Below, piece after piece: positions 8,101 through 13,796 of a stretch of 18,034 nucleotides of DNA (its first letter is position 1; each line of letters opens with the position of its first letter). The notes under the pieces were generated by a model that searched no databases, had not been told where the DNA came from, and was given only the letters and a program-made list of their open reading frames with translations. The DNA is from Alphaproteobacteria bacterium (lineage in GTDB: Bacteria > Pseudomonadota > Alphaproteobacteria > RF32 > CAG-239): the NCBI GenBank assembly GCA_017477035.1, contig JAFUXW010000151.1, forward strand, positions 1 through 18,034. The letters are read 5' to 3'. The position numbers and the translations under genes are program-made.

Positions 8101-9834
8101 AAGATTTTGATTCAAATCTGTATATAATTCTGATACGCTTCCATCACCTTCAACAGAAATCATTCCGTAATTTTTGCGAGGATTTCCGGCCGATGTTTTT
8201 ATATTTATATTTCCTGTTTCAGAGTTATACAGATTTCCCCCATGAGCTGATTGCATTCCCGCTGAAACATCGTATGCATTGGCATCAGAAGAATATTCCT
8301 CTAAATTTAAATTAATATTATTCAAATTATATGCAGAAGTATTAGCGTCTGCACGCATACCGACGATTCCTCCGGTTCCTTTGCGTAGCTGCAAATTATC
8401 ATCCGGACTGTAATTTCCGGTATAACTGATATTAATTTCACCAAAATTGCGTAAAATCACATTTTCAGCGCGGTTTATATTTTTAGAACCGTTCATAAAT
8501 CCATCATCTAAAAAGCTTCCCATTCCAATCATAGAAACTTTAACGGTATTTTGAGAAGCTCCTGCATCTCCGGCGCTTAAATAAATTTTTCCGGAAGATT
8601 CGTTTAGTAAATTAATGGTGTTTTTATTCAAATCTTTTCCGGCATTTACAATCATTGCTTCCATTCCGACAAGAGATCCGGTAGCTGCAGAAGATTTAAC
8701 ATCATCTTGCCCGGCATTCGGATCAATAAGTCCACCGGTATCCTGAGAAATATTTTCTGAAACAGATTTGATAGCCGTTCCTTTAATGTCCCCAAAATTT
8801 TGCAAAACAGAATTACTGTCGGCATACATACCTATTAAAGTGTTTGAAGCTTCAGATCCGGAAAAGTTTAAAGCAATCCCATTATTTGTTTGAGAACCCG
8901 TATTATCGATAATTCCCCGACCATAATTTGTTGCCGTAGAAGTTTCACTGGCTATCATACCGATACTGGCGTTACTGCTGTCTATATTAATGTATCCGAA
9001 ATTATTAACTTGAGCTTTTTTGGCAGCACTCATACCGACTGCACCGGTTCCTATTTGTATAATTGTATCTGCTTTATTTGTATATTTTCCGCTGTTTTCA
9101 GCTTTAAGCGCAACATCAAGATACTCGGTGTTTTTCAAAACATTTGAGTTTAATTTTATGGTTGCAATTTCTTCTGTTTTGGAATTAGTTATATCCATAA
9201 ACGAAGAATTCTCACCGGAACTCTCAGAAACTGATTTATGAATTGTTCCTTTAGTTCCTGCAATTGCTCCTAAACTACTAAATTCTTCGGTATCTTCTCC
9301 TCCGCTGCTGCTTTCGTCTTTGTTTTTGCTTCCGCCGCCTCCACCACCGCCTAGTGCCAGAGCTAACCCGCCGCCGATTAAAGCAGCACCACCAACCCAC
9401 CACCAAATTTTAGGAGAAATACTATATTCTTCTTTACCGATCGTACTATAAGCAGCGCGCGGTGTAGATGTGACCGGAACAGCTCGAGATGTGGATATAA
9501 AGTTTTCATAATCTTCAATATACTGTGTGCAAGGGTGTCTTGGATTAGCACCTGCGGCACGAAAAGCATTATAAGTATACGAATCGTGTCTGCGTGCTGC
9601 AACACAAAGTCCGGTATCGCCATCTGAATTCATAACGTCAATGTTGAGGCCTCGATTAATTGAAGAGCGCAAAGCTTCTACCCGTCCGCTTTGTGCCAAT
9701 GCATACATTTCTTCAAACGATTCCGGTGTCAATCTGTATCCATAAGCATCGGCAGACCTCGGAAGATTTGCTAAAGTAAATGAGATAACGGTTGTTATAC
9801 AAACAGTTTTTTTAAAGATTGCGCTCTTAAGCAT
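5146..9834 (-). CDS. Autotransporter (type Va) with N-terminal ankyrin-like segment and Gly-rich hydrophobic helix
   Basis: Predicted 1562-residue outer-membrane autotransporter. I chose the ATG at 9834 (MLKSAIFKK) because it has GAAAGG 8 nt upstream and opens a clear signal peptide, cleaved near RSADA (residue 30). The ATG 36 codons earlier would place coding sequence over the hsp20 terminator. Residues about 37-101 look ankyrin-like (LAQSGRVEALRSSINRGLNI and later FRAAGAN). Residues 143-161 form a hydrophobic helix ending in seven glycines (162-168). Residues about 180-1270 are Asn/Ser/Ile-rich beta-helix repeats (NSGNINI, YSIGIY, NKGTINI), the usual passenger type. The last 265 residues form the barrel, with alternating strands and the terminal aromatic YLFNLGYSF. 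A CEPHC cysteine pair sits just before the barrel. No catalytic protease motif was recognised, so an adhesin-like role is inferred. A TATGAT at 9868-9873 could be the -10 box, but its -35 is poor. Confidence 0.92.
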   Translation of the reverse strand: MLKSAIFKKTVCITTVISFTLANLPRSADAYGYRLTPESFEEMYALAQSGRVEALRSSINRGLNIDVMNSDGDTGLCVAARRHDSYTYNAFRAAGANPRHPCTQYIEDYENFISTSRAVPVTSTPRAAYSTIGKEEYSISPKIWWWVGGAALIGGGLALALGGGGGGGSKNKDESSSGGEDTEEFSSLGAIAGTKGTIHKSVSESSGENSSFMDITNSKTEEIATIKLNSNVLKNTEYLDVALKAENSGKYTNKADTIIQIGTGAVGMSAAKKAQVNNFGYINIDSSNASIGMIASETSTATNYGRGIIDNTGSQTNNGIALNFSGSEASNTLIGMYADSNSVLQNFGDIKGTAIKSVSENISQDTGGLIDPNAGQDDVKSSAATGSLVGMEAMIVNAGKDLNKNTINLLNESSGKIYLSAGDAGASQNTVKVSMIGMGSFLDDGFMNGSKNINRAENVILRNFGEINISYTGNYSPDDNLQLRKGTGGIVGMRADANTSAYNLNNINLNLEEYSSDANAYDVSAGMQSAHGGNLYNSETGNINIKTSAGNPRKNYGMISVEGDGSVSELYTDLNQNLFNSGNISIQASNSFGVASFNGGNLKNTGTIVLGKPETTTQYQKNIAMYGYGKTKEATMENTVTINIYSHDSIAMQNDFAGGTTIYNKGTINIFESATDSYVFGGAYSEAHNSKIINYYANTSGSASSKGTKDNPFSNFSISIGNSVISTSGKTILEESSATTSSTTEKIYNDKDSTINIKGSSFIAAMYVEKNENNEKTQGKAYNNGIINIDDSSYNNATNVIGMYLGQNSISNANITNNGTINTNSIFSAAMASSSTENASVINAGTISTNKEYSLGIYSKDFTNIRNTGNININSEYSIGIYTTGNTGSSTIINTSDINIGSETNFIEYSYGIYADGNSWHNITNSGNINLYTKEKGIAIYSTAPDNSDDKANYVSNRNKVNVYGDNAYGIYVENDIYVTNYEDASINIGTQEKPVSNSFGIYSNFETEDTSYVPQGEIVNKGNIKIYSSAEDSGYGIYSKSALVKNRGNIDIVNGIAVGGNNIEFINEKDCTILSTNFNAVSGVRKATNIGNIHATNGNGIYATDPENITNSGDITITSNGNGIHVIVSSVEKEVKIINNGNISVDSGYEIYVVKNYELNKKEEQEGTVKKITYTDNTTIEAGSAQVKYSGTCEPHCINGEVVYESINASTSSVSSLLLSSENKYKTITFSNDSSSLKQENLITASAFSTSGSQISNYTKTDLGFNIIPNITKQSFDAERIVNNELNEDLLTDLNENIRHKVSVMAYRNDVDGKHEVSGYKDDIISVYGYTDKRLTTNLRAGFSLSATRMESDYDDDSTRYNNMLEIGIPVIFNNNNVSALFKPKAGFARGHYRRNAVNNIYKANTKEFYYGFDSNLRQNIDIGYLSIEPNAGFNFTGLYNDDIKESNDGLKIKSKNTLSSLVSLGMDIKKKFALNNHSSLSLITGGKYFHELGDKYRSDATINNMSDYYDIVSNRFQRNFGLINFKTIYDYKQFSIEASVNLPLEQKKNIYYLFNLGYSF

Positions 9835-9912
9835 TGTAAAACCCTTTCTATACAGTAATACATTGCTATCATAAATATTAAATTTTAAGTTTTGGTAAAG
9901 ATTGAAAGTAAA

Positions 9913-9939
9913 AGCCCTGTTTTTGTTGTAAACAGGGCT
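9913..9939 (-). terminator. Intrinsic terminator of the hsp20 operon
   Basis: Perfect 10-bp stem AGCCCTGTTT/AAACAGGGCT with a 7-nt loop, followed on the minus strand by TTTTACTTT. It starts 5 nt after the hsp20 stop codon. It overlaps the over-extended autotransporter frame and argues for the downstream start at 9834. Confidence 0.85.
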
Positions 9940-9944
9940 CATAA

Positions 9945-10439
9945 TTAGTTGGTATTTTTTTGAATACTTATTTTTTTGAATTTTTGTTTTTCTACAGGTG
10001 TTTTGGGAATAGATACATTTAAAACTCCGTTGGTATAATGCGCAACGGCGTTGTCATAATCCAAATCCCACGGTAACGGGATGGTTCTTTTGAATGCTCC
10101 GTATGAAATTTCCGAAAAATAAGCATCTTTATCTTCAGATTCACAAGAATTTTTCTTTTCACCGCAAACGGACAAATATCCGTCGGAAGAAATTTGCAAA
10201 TCCAAATTATTTTCATCAATTCCCGGTAATTCAGCGGTAATATTAACAGATTCTTTAGTTTCAACAACCTGAATCCGAGGCTCCCATTCACCTAAAGAAG
10301 AACTTTCCGCTGATGAGTTAGAGCTATCTAAATAATTCCACAAATAATTCATCAAATGGGTAAATTCGGAACTACGACTAATTGTAGGCATTTCCGAACC
10401 ATGATTACGAGCAGAAGAATATGTGCAAATATTTTTCAT
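9945..10439 (-). CDS. hsp20: Hsp20 / alpha-crystallin small heat-shock protein
   Basis: 164 residues, the usual size for bacterial small heat-shock proteins, which bind unfolding proteins in the cytoplasm without ATP and hand them to Hsp70/ClpB. The alpha-crystallin domain spans about residues 52-155. It carries the family signatures VNITAELPGID, GAFKRTIPLP and GVLNVSIPK, the last containing the conserved GVL-type motif near the C-terminal strand. The N-terminal 50 residues are Ser-rich with an aromatic patch (MNYLWNYL), consistent with the oligomerising arm. The start has AGGAGA at good spacing, and that ribosome binding site overlaps the TAG stop of the upstream microprotein gene, 9 nt away, which points to co-transcription and possibly coupled translation. 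An intrinsic terminator follows immediately. No CIRCE element was found; a sigma-32 type promoter could not be identified with confidence. Confidence 0.95.
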   Translation of the reverse strand: MKNICTYSSARNHGSEMPTISRSSEFTHLMNYLWNYLDSSNSSAESSSLGEWEPRIQVVETKESVNITAELPGIDENNLDLQISSDGYLSVCGEKKNSCESEDKDAYFSEISYGAFKRTIPLPWDLDYDNAVAHYTNGVLNVSIPKTPVEKQKFKKISIQKNTN

Positions 10440-10448
10440 ATTCTTCTC

Positions 10449-10586
10449 CTATTTGCTTACTTTAGTATCACTTATTTCAATTTCTTCTTCATATTCGGAG
10501 CAAGAGTTGGAAGAGCATCCGCATCCGCCTTTTTTGTCGGTAGATTGTTTATCAGCTTCTTCAAAAAATTTATTTTTTGCTTTCAT
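10449..10586 (-). CDS. 45-residue Cys-rich microprotein upstream of hsp20
   Basis: I do not recognise a family. The frame is open further upstream, but the start at 10586 (MKAKNKFFEE) is preceded by AGGAGA with 7 nt spacing, nearly identical to the hsp20 ribosome binding site, and the upstream extension lacks one. The product has a charged N-terminus, a central GGCGCSSNSC cluster (three cysteines at residues 22, 24 and 29) and a highly acidic tail (EYEEEIEISD). It has no membrane segment or signal peptide, so it is probably cytoplasmic. The cluster could bind a metal or act as a redox switch; this is inference. Its stop overlaps the hsp20 ribosome binding site, so the two form an operon, suggesting a role in stress response or protein quality control. 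A non-coding shadow is possible but unlikely given the strong ribosome binding site. Confidence 0.7.
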   Translation of the reverse strand: MKAKNKFFEEADKQSTDKKGGCGCSSNSCSEYEEEIEISDTKVSK

Positions 10587-10681
10587 TATATTTTCTCCTA
10601 TTGTTGTTAAATCAAGGCAAAAACAAAATGTTTTTACACCACGGAGATATAAATATGAATTCATTAAATAAAAGCTGAACA

Positions 10682-10700
10682 TTAGGACAATGTGTCCTAA
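10682..10700. promoter_or_regulatory. Perfect 19-bp palindrome, candidate operator or hairpin
   Basis: TTAGGACA-ATG-TGTCCTAA: two perfect 8-bp arms around 3 bp. It lies 3 bp beyond the stop of the FAD oxidoreductase gene and about 96 bp upstream of the microprotein-hsp20 start. There is no U-tract, so it is a poor intrinsic terminator; a dimeric repressor site controlling the hsp20 operon is the alternative. Confidence 0.5.
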
Positions 10701-10703
10701 AAG

Positions 10704-12254
10704 TTAATTGGTTTTTGTTTCGTGATAATCCTTTTCGGTATTAACGTTCCAGATGGCCTGCTTGTTGGTATCTGAGCCCAGAATATGATTTACGGCTGCA
10801 AAGGCGGTGGCCATTGAATGGTCCATATTGTTATAGCGGTGTTGACCATTACGTCCGATACAATATAAATTATTAAAAGAGTTGAGCCATTCTATGAGTT
10901 TATCAATATCCTTATACGTGTCAAAATAAGCAGGATATGCTTTTTTCATTTTTTCAACGTGGGCATCTTCTACTTGTTCTGCAGATATAACTTTCATTTT
11001 TATCAGTTCGGACGTAGCAAATTTTTGCCATTCTTCATCGGTCATATTCCAATATTTATCACCCTCTTTACAAAAATATTCCAAGCCTATCCATAATTTT
11101 TCTTCCGGTTTTGCAACCATATACTGTGACCAGTTATTAAAAATTTGGATTCTTCCTAATTTCACGGAGGTATCCTGAACATAAATCCAACAATCGGGGA
11201 TAATATCATTTAGGGTCTTCAACTTGGTCTTATTTTGTAAATTAAGTCCGGAAAGCAATAAACCGACAGTTACAAAATCGCGATAAGGCAACCCGGCAGC
11301 AATATCGGCAACTTCTTGCGGAACCTTTTTAACACCAGCTACTAAATCTTTAAGTGGCATTGAAGATACAATAATATCCGCAGTTTCTTTAATTTTTGAA
11401 CCATCTTTCAAATAAGTAACACCGGACACAATATCATTATCTGTTTCAAGGGAAATGACTTTTGCATTTTTTATAATTTTTCCGCCCATTTCTTCAATTT
11501 TTTCTGCCGCTACTTCCCATAATTGTCCCGGACCATATTTAGGATAACTGAATTCTTCAATCAGAGAAGTTTCAACTTTTTGATTTTTAATAGGTAAAAT
11601 TTTGCCGAATATGTCTTTTAAAATTGCTACAACAGATAGTCCTTTGACCCTTTGAGCCCCCCAATCAGCAGAAATATCACGAGGATGTCTTCCCCATAGC
11701 TTTTCGGTGTATCCTTCAAAAAACATAGAGTATAATTTGTGTCCGAAGCGATTTATATAAAAGTTTTCCAGGGAATTTTCAGGAAGTTTGCAAATAGCTG
11801 ACCATAAATAACTGAAACCGGCAACGGCGGTGGTAAAAAAACCCATATTCATAATAGTATTAAAATTCATTTTTATAGGGTAATCAAAAAATTTGTGTTT
11901 ATAAAATATACGTGAAATACGTCGGCGATTTAGCATAACCACATCATCGGTTTCCGGATTTGGACCTTTATTGTTAAGAGAAACATTTCGTCCGGTAAGA
12001 ATATCATCAAAAGAAGGCTTGCCTTGCATAGGCATAATGTTATTCCACCACTTTACTACATTTTCATCTTTGGAAAAGAAACGATGACCGCCGATATCCA
12101 TACGATTGCCTTTATATTGTATGGTGCGAGAAATACCTCCTATCTCACTACTCTCTTCCAAAACGACTACGCTGTAATTTTTAGAACGTTTTAAAAGTTC
12201 ATAAGCAGCTGTAATTCCAGCAGGACCAGCTCCGATAACAATAACCTTTTTCAT
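10704..12254 (-). CDS. FAD-dependent oxidoreductase, protoporphyrinogen oxidase / UDP-galactopyranose mutase-like superfamily
   Basis: 516 residues, cytoplasmic. The start at 12254 (MKKVIVIGAGPAG) was chosen because AGGAG lies 8 nt upstream and a promoter sits between it and the longer in-frame start at 12305. The N-terminal Rossmann fold shows GAGPAG (residues 8-13) followed by VVVLEESSEIGG, the dinucleotide-binding acidic end, then GISRT and DIGGHRFFSKD, typical of the amine-oxidase/HemY-like FAD superfamily (COG1232 type). Further marks are the EKLWGRHPRDIS segment, the second FAD-contact region near YCIGRNGQHRYNNMDHSM, and a C-terminal EKDYHE. Members of this branch often sit in polysaccharide or lipid-modification loci, and their substrate is usually unknown. 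I would not call it hemY/hemG, because the GGHRFF branch is distinct and no haem genes are nearby. It appears to be a single-gene transcript. Confidence 0.85.
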   Translation of the reverse strand: MKKVIVIGAGPAGITAAYELLKRSKNYSVVVLEESSEIGGISRTIQYKGNRMDIGGHRFFSKDENVVKWWNNIMPMQGKPSFDDILTGRNVSLNNKGPNPETDDVVMLNRRRISRIFYKHKFFDYPIKMNFNTIMNMGFFTTAVAGFSYLWSAICKLPENSLENFYINRFGHKLYSMFFEGYTEKLWGRHPRDISADWGAQRVKGLSVVAILKDIFGKILPIKNQKVETSLIEEFSYPKYGPGQLWEVAAEKIEEMGGKIIKNAKVISLETDNDIVSGVTYLKDGSKIKETADIIVSSMPLKDLVAGVKKVPQEVADIAAGLPYRDFVTVGLLLSGLNLQNKTKLKTLNDIIPDCWIYVQDTSVKLGRIQIFNNWSQYMVAKPEEKLWIGLEYFCKEGDKYWNMTDEEWQKFATSELIKMKVISAEQVEDAHVEKMKKAYPAYFDTYKDIDKLIEWLNSFNNLYCIGRNGQHRYNNMDHSMATAFAAVNHILGSDTNKQAIWNVNTEKDYHETKTN

Positions 12255-12276
12255 ATTCCCCTCTCCTTTTGTCGCA

Positions 12277-12305
12277 ATCATAAAATAATTGAGGTTAAAA
12301 AGCAA
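12277..12305 (-). promoter_or_regulatory. Sigma-70 type promoter for the FAD oxidoreductase gene
   Basis: On the minus strand, TTGCTT (12305-12300) and TATGAT (12282-12277) are separated by 17 bp. The predicted start of transcription is near 12270, giving a short leader that still includes the AGGAG ribosome binding site. Confidence 0.6.
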
Positions 12306-12365
12306 TTAAAATAAGTCTCTTGTTTTTTTGAAAAAAAATATCTAAATTAGTATAAGGAGAGATGT

Positions 12366-12761
12366 ATGAAAAAATACTTTTGTTTTCATTGTCAAAAAGA
12401 TATAGAACCATATTCGTTTTGGAAATGGCGCTTTTGCCCACATTGTAAACACTTGATAACAGATAATGGCGAGGGATTTTACATGATATGTGACAAATGC
12501 GGGGCGAATCTTCCGTCTGATGCAAAGCGTTGTTTAAAATGCGGTCAGGGGTTTTGGGGCGAAAAAGATATAGATGTATATGCTCCAAAATCATTTTTAT
12601 TTAATAATGATTGGTTTAGTATAATAATCGGTGCAATAGCATTATTCTTTTTTATCATTATAGGCTTGGGCGTTTTATATGTTTCGTTTTATATGATAAT
12701 ATTTTTGATATTAATAGGAGCTATTACATTTTTATTTAACTTGTTGCGTGGTAAATTTTAG
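12366..12761 (+). CDS. Zinc-ribbon protein with C-terminal membrane segments
   Basis: 131 residues. The start is supported by AAGGAGA just upstream. Residues 6-27 hold one CxxC pair set (CFHC, then CPHC) and residues about 42-60 a second (CDKC, then CLKC), so two tandem zinc ribbons are likely. The second resembles the generic zinc-ribbon pattern MICDKCGANLPSDAKRCLKCG. From about residue 83 to the end there are two hydrophobic helices (IIIGAIALFFFIIIGLGVLY and FYMIIFLILIGAITFLFNLL). The zinc ribbons therefore probably face the cytoplasm. No specific function is known to me; small proteins of this build are widespread and uncharacterised. The gene is divergent from the oxidoreductase and convergent with ppiC, with which it shares a terminator. 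A TTGAAA/TATAAG pair upstream overlaps its ribosome binding site and is doubtful. Confidence 0.8.
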   Translation: MKKYFCFHCQKDIEPYSFWKWRFCPHCKHLITDNGEGFYMICDKCGANLPSDAKRCLKCGQGFWGEKDIDVYAPKSFLFNNDWFSIIIGAIALFFFIIIGLGVLYVSFYMIIFLILIGAITFLFNLLRGKF

Positions 12762-12769
12762 CAAATAGC

Positions 12770-12798
12770 AAAAAGGTCGCATAAATGCGACCTTTTTT
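12770..12798. terminator. Bidirectional intrinsic terminator between the zinc-ribbon gene and ppiC
   Basis: AAAAAGGTCGCA-TAAA-TGCGACCTTTTTT: a GC-rich stem with a four-base loop, an A-run on one side and a T-run on the other. It begins 9 nt after the zinc-ribbon stop and lies 17 bp beyond the ppiC stop, so it can serve both convergent genes. Confidence 0.92.
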
Positions 12799-12815
12799 AA
12801 CAAAAAAATAAACAC

Positions 12816-13646
12816 TTACTTAGCTTCTATCTTTTTGCCTTCTAAATCAAATTTTTCAATTTTTGCATTATCATTCAGATCTTTAACAACTTCGGCAACT
12901 GCCTGTTGAGAAAGACTCATTTTTATCTGATTTTCAATAGCTTCTAATGGCTGAGGTTTGGTATCTCTGACATCTTCAACCAAAATTACATGATAACCAA
13001 ATTGAGTTTTAACCGGTTCTTTAGAATAAGTGTTAGGTTCCATAGCCATAGCTGCTTTGGAAAATTCCGGAACCATAACATCAGCAGTAAAATAACCTAA
13101 ATCCGCTTGGTCTTTTGAGTATTTTTTAGCCAAGTCATCAAAAGAAGCTTTTTTACTATCTAATTGAGCAATAATATCTTTTGCCAATTTTTCATCATCA
13201 ACTAAAATGTGTTTAGCTTTAATTTCTTTTTCCGGTTTGAATTTAGTCAAATATTCATCGTATACTTCTTTCACTTTTGTATCGGTAACTTTTGCTTCAA
13301 CTTGCTTTTCAAGATAAACTTGGCGAGCAACTTCATCTTGTAAGTCTGCCAATTGTTTTTGATATTCAGGAGTAGCTTGAATATTTGCTTTGGTTGCTGC
13401 TTGTAAGGCCAATTTACTATTAACCATAATATCTAAAGCTTGTGTATAAAAATCTTCAAAAGAGGCTTGAGCCTTAATTTGCGGATTTTGTTCATAAGCC
13501 TCTTTCATTTCGGCAACAGTAATTTTTTCACCATTAACCACGGCGGCAATTCCATTATTTTTTTCGGCATAAACTTTATAAGTAAAGGCACCGGCGACCA
13601 AAACAATAACAACGGCCGTTACGGCAAATATATATTTTTTCTGCAT
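12816..13646 (-). CDS. PpiC-type (parvulin) peptidyl-prolyl cis-trans isomerase, periplasmic, membrane-anchored
   Basis: 276 residues. The N-terminal hydrophobic segment (IFAVTAVVIVLVAGAFTYKVY, residues 6-26) is a signal peptide or anchor without a lipobox. A SurA/PrsA-like helical chaperone region follows (residues about 32-140, starting AAVVNGEKITVAEMKEAY). The parvulin domain lies at about residues 142-230: KAKHILVDD, FDDLAKKYSKD, LGYFTADVMVPEFSKAAMAM and VKTQFGYHVILVEDV. The loop between KYSKD and LGYF is shorter than the usual xxSxxxGGDLG form. The protein catalyses prolyl isomerisation and helps exported proteins fold, plausibly including the autotransporter and Cys-rich proteins here (inference). 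Its start has AGGGAGA upstream. It is transcribed divergently from secA across 150 bp, an arrangement known in Alphaproteobacteria. Confidence 0.93.
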   Translation of the reverse strand: MQKKYIFAVTAVVIVLVAGAFTYKVYAEKNNGIAAVVNGEKITVAEMKEAYEQNPQIKAQASFEDFYTQALDIMVNSKLALQAATKANIQATPEYQKQLADLQDEVARQVYLEKQVEAKVTDTKVKEVYDEYLTKFKPEKEIKAKHILVDDEKLAKDIIAQLDSKKASFDDLAKKYSKDQADLGYFTADVMVPEFSKAAMAMEPNTYSKEPVKTQFGYHVILVEDVRDTKPQPLEAIENQIKMSLSQQAVAEVVKDLNDNAKIEKFDLEGKKIEAK

Positions 13647-13681
13647 AAAATTTTTCTCCCTAAAATGAACAAATCGTGCAT

Positions 13682-13709
13682 ATCATATCTTTTTTATTTT
13701 AAATTTCAA
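13682..13709 (-). promoter_or_regulatory. Sigma-70 type promoter for ppiC
   Basis: On the minus strand, TTGAAA (13709-13704) and TATGAT (13687-13682) lie 16 bp apart. Both hexamers are close to consensus, and the promoter is 36 bp upstream of the ppiC start. Confidence 0.65.
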
Positions 13710-13737
13710 CATAAGTTTATAACTTTTGCTCAAAGTA

Positions 13738-13767
13738 TTGACTTTAATGTTTATTCAAACTAATTAT
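13738..13767 (+). promoter_or_regulatory. Candidate sigma-70 promoter for secA
   Basis: TTGACT (13738-13743) and AATTAT (13762-13767) with an 18-bp spacer, about 29 bp before the secA ATG. The -35 box is good and the -10 box moderate. It lies back to back with the ppiC promoter, their -35 boxes 28 bp apart. Confidence 0.5.
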
Positions 13768-13796
13768 TATAAAATGTAATAAAATAGGAAACACAA

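Noticed and set aside
9835..9942. 36-codon N-terminal extension of the autotransporter from the ATG at 9942
   Set aside because: It runs through the perfect hsp20 terminator stem at 9913-9939, has no ribosome binding site and would bury the signal peptide; the ATG at 9834 has both a ribosome binding site and a signal peptide.
10587..10682. Longer version of the Cys microprotein starting at 10682
   Set aside because: No ribosome binding site there, and the start falls in the palindrome; the ATG at 10586 has AGGAGA at good spacing.
10704..12254. Assignment as hemY/hemG protoporphyrinogen oxidase
   Set aside because: It shares the superfamily fold only; the GGHRFF and C-terminal YHE features belong to a different uncharacterised branch, and no haem biosynthesis genes are adjacent.
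12255..12305. 17-codon extension of the FAD oxidoreductase from 12305
   Set aside because: It covers a good -35/-10 promoter, and the Rossmann-fold start MKKVIVIGAGPAG lies at 12254 behind a strong ribosome binding site.
12328..12356. TTGAAA and TATAAG with a 17-bp spacer upstream of the zinc-ribbon gene
   Set aside because: The -10 box overlaps the ribosome binding site and transcription would start within a few bases of the ATG, removing it from the message; probably coincidence in AT-rich DNA.
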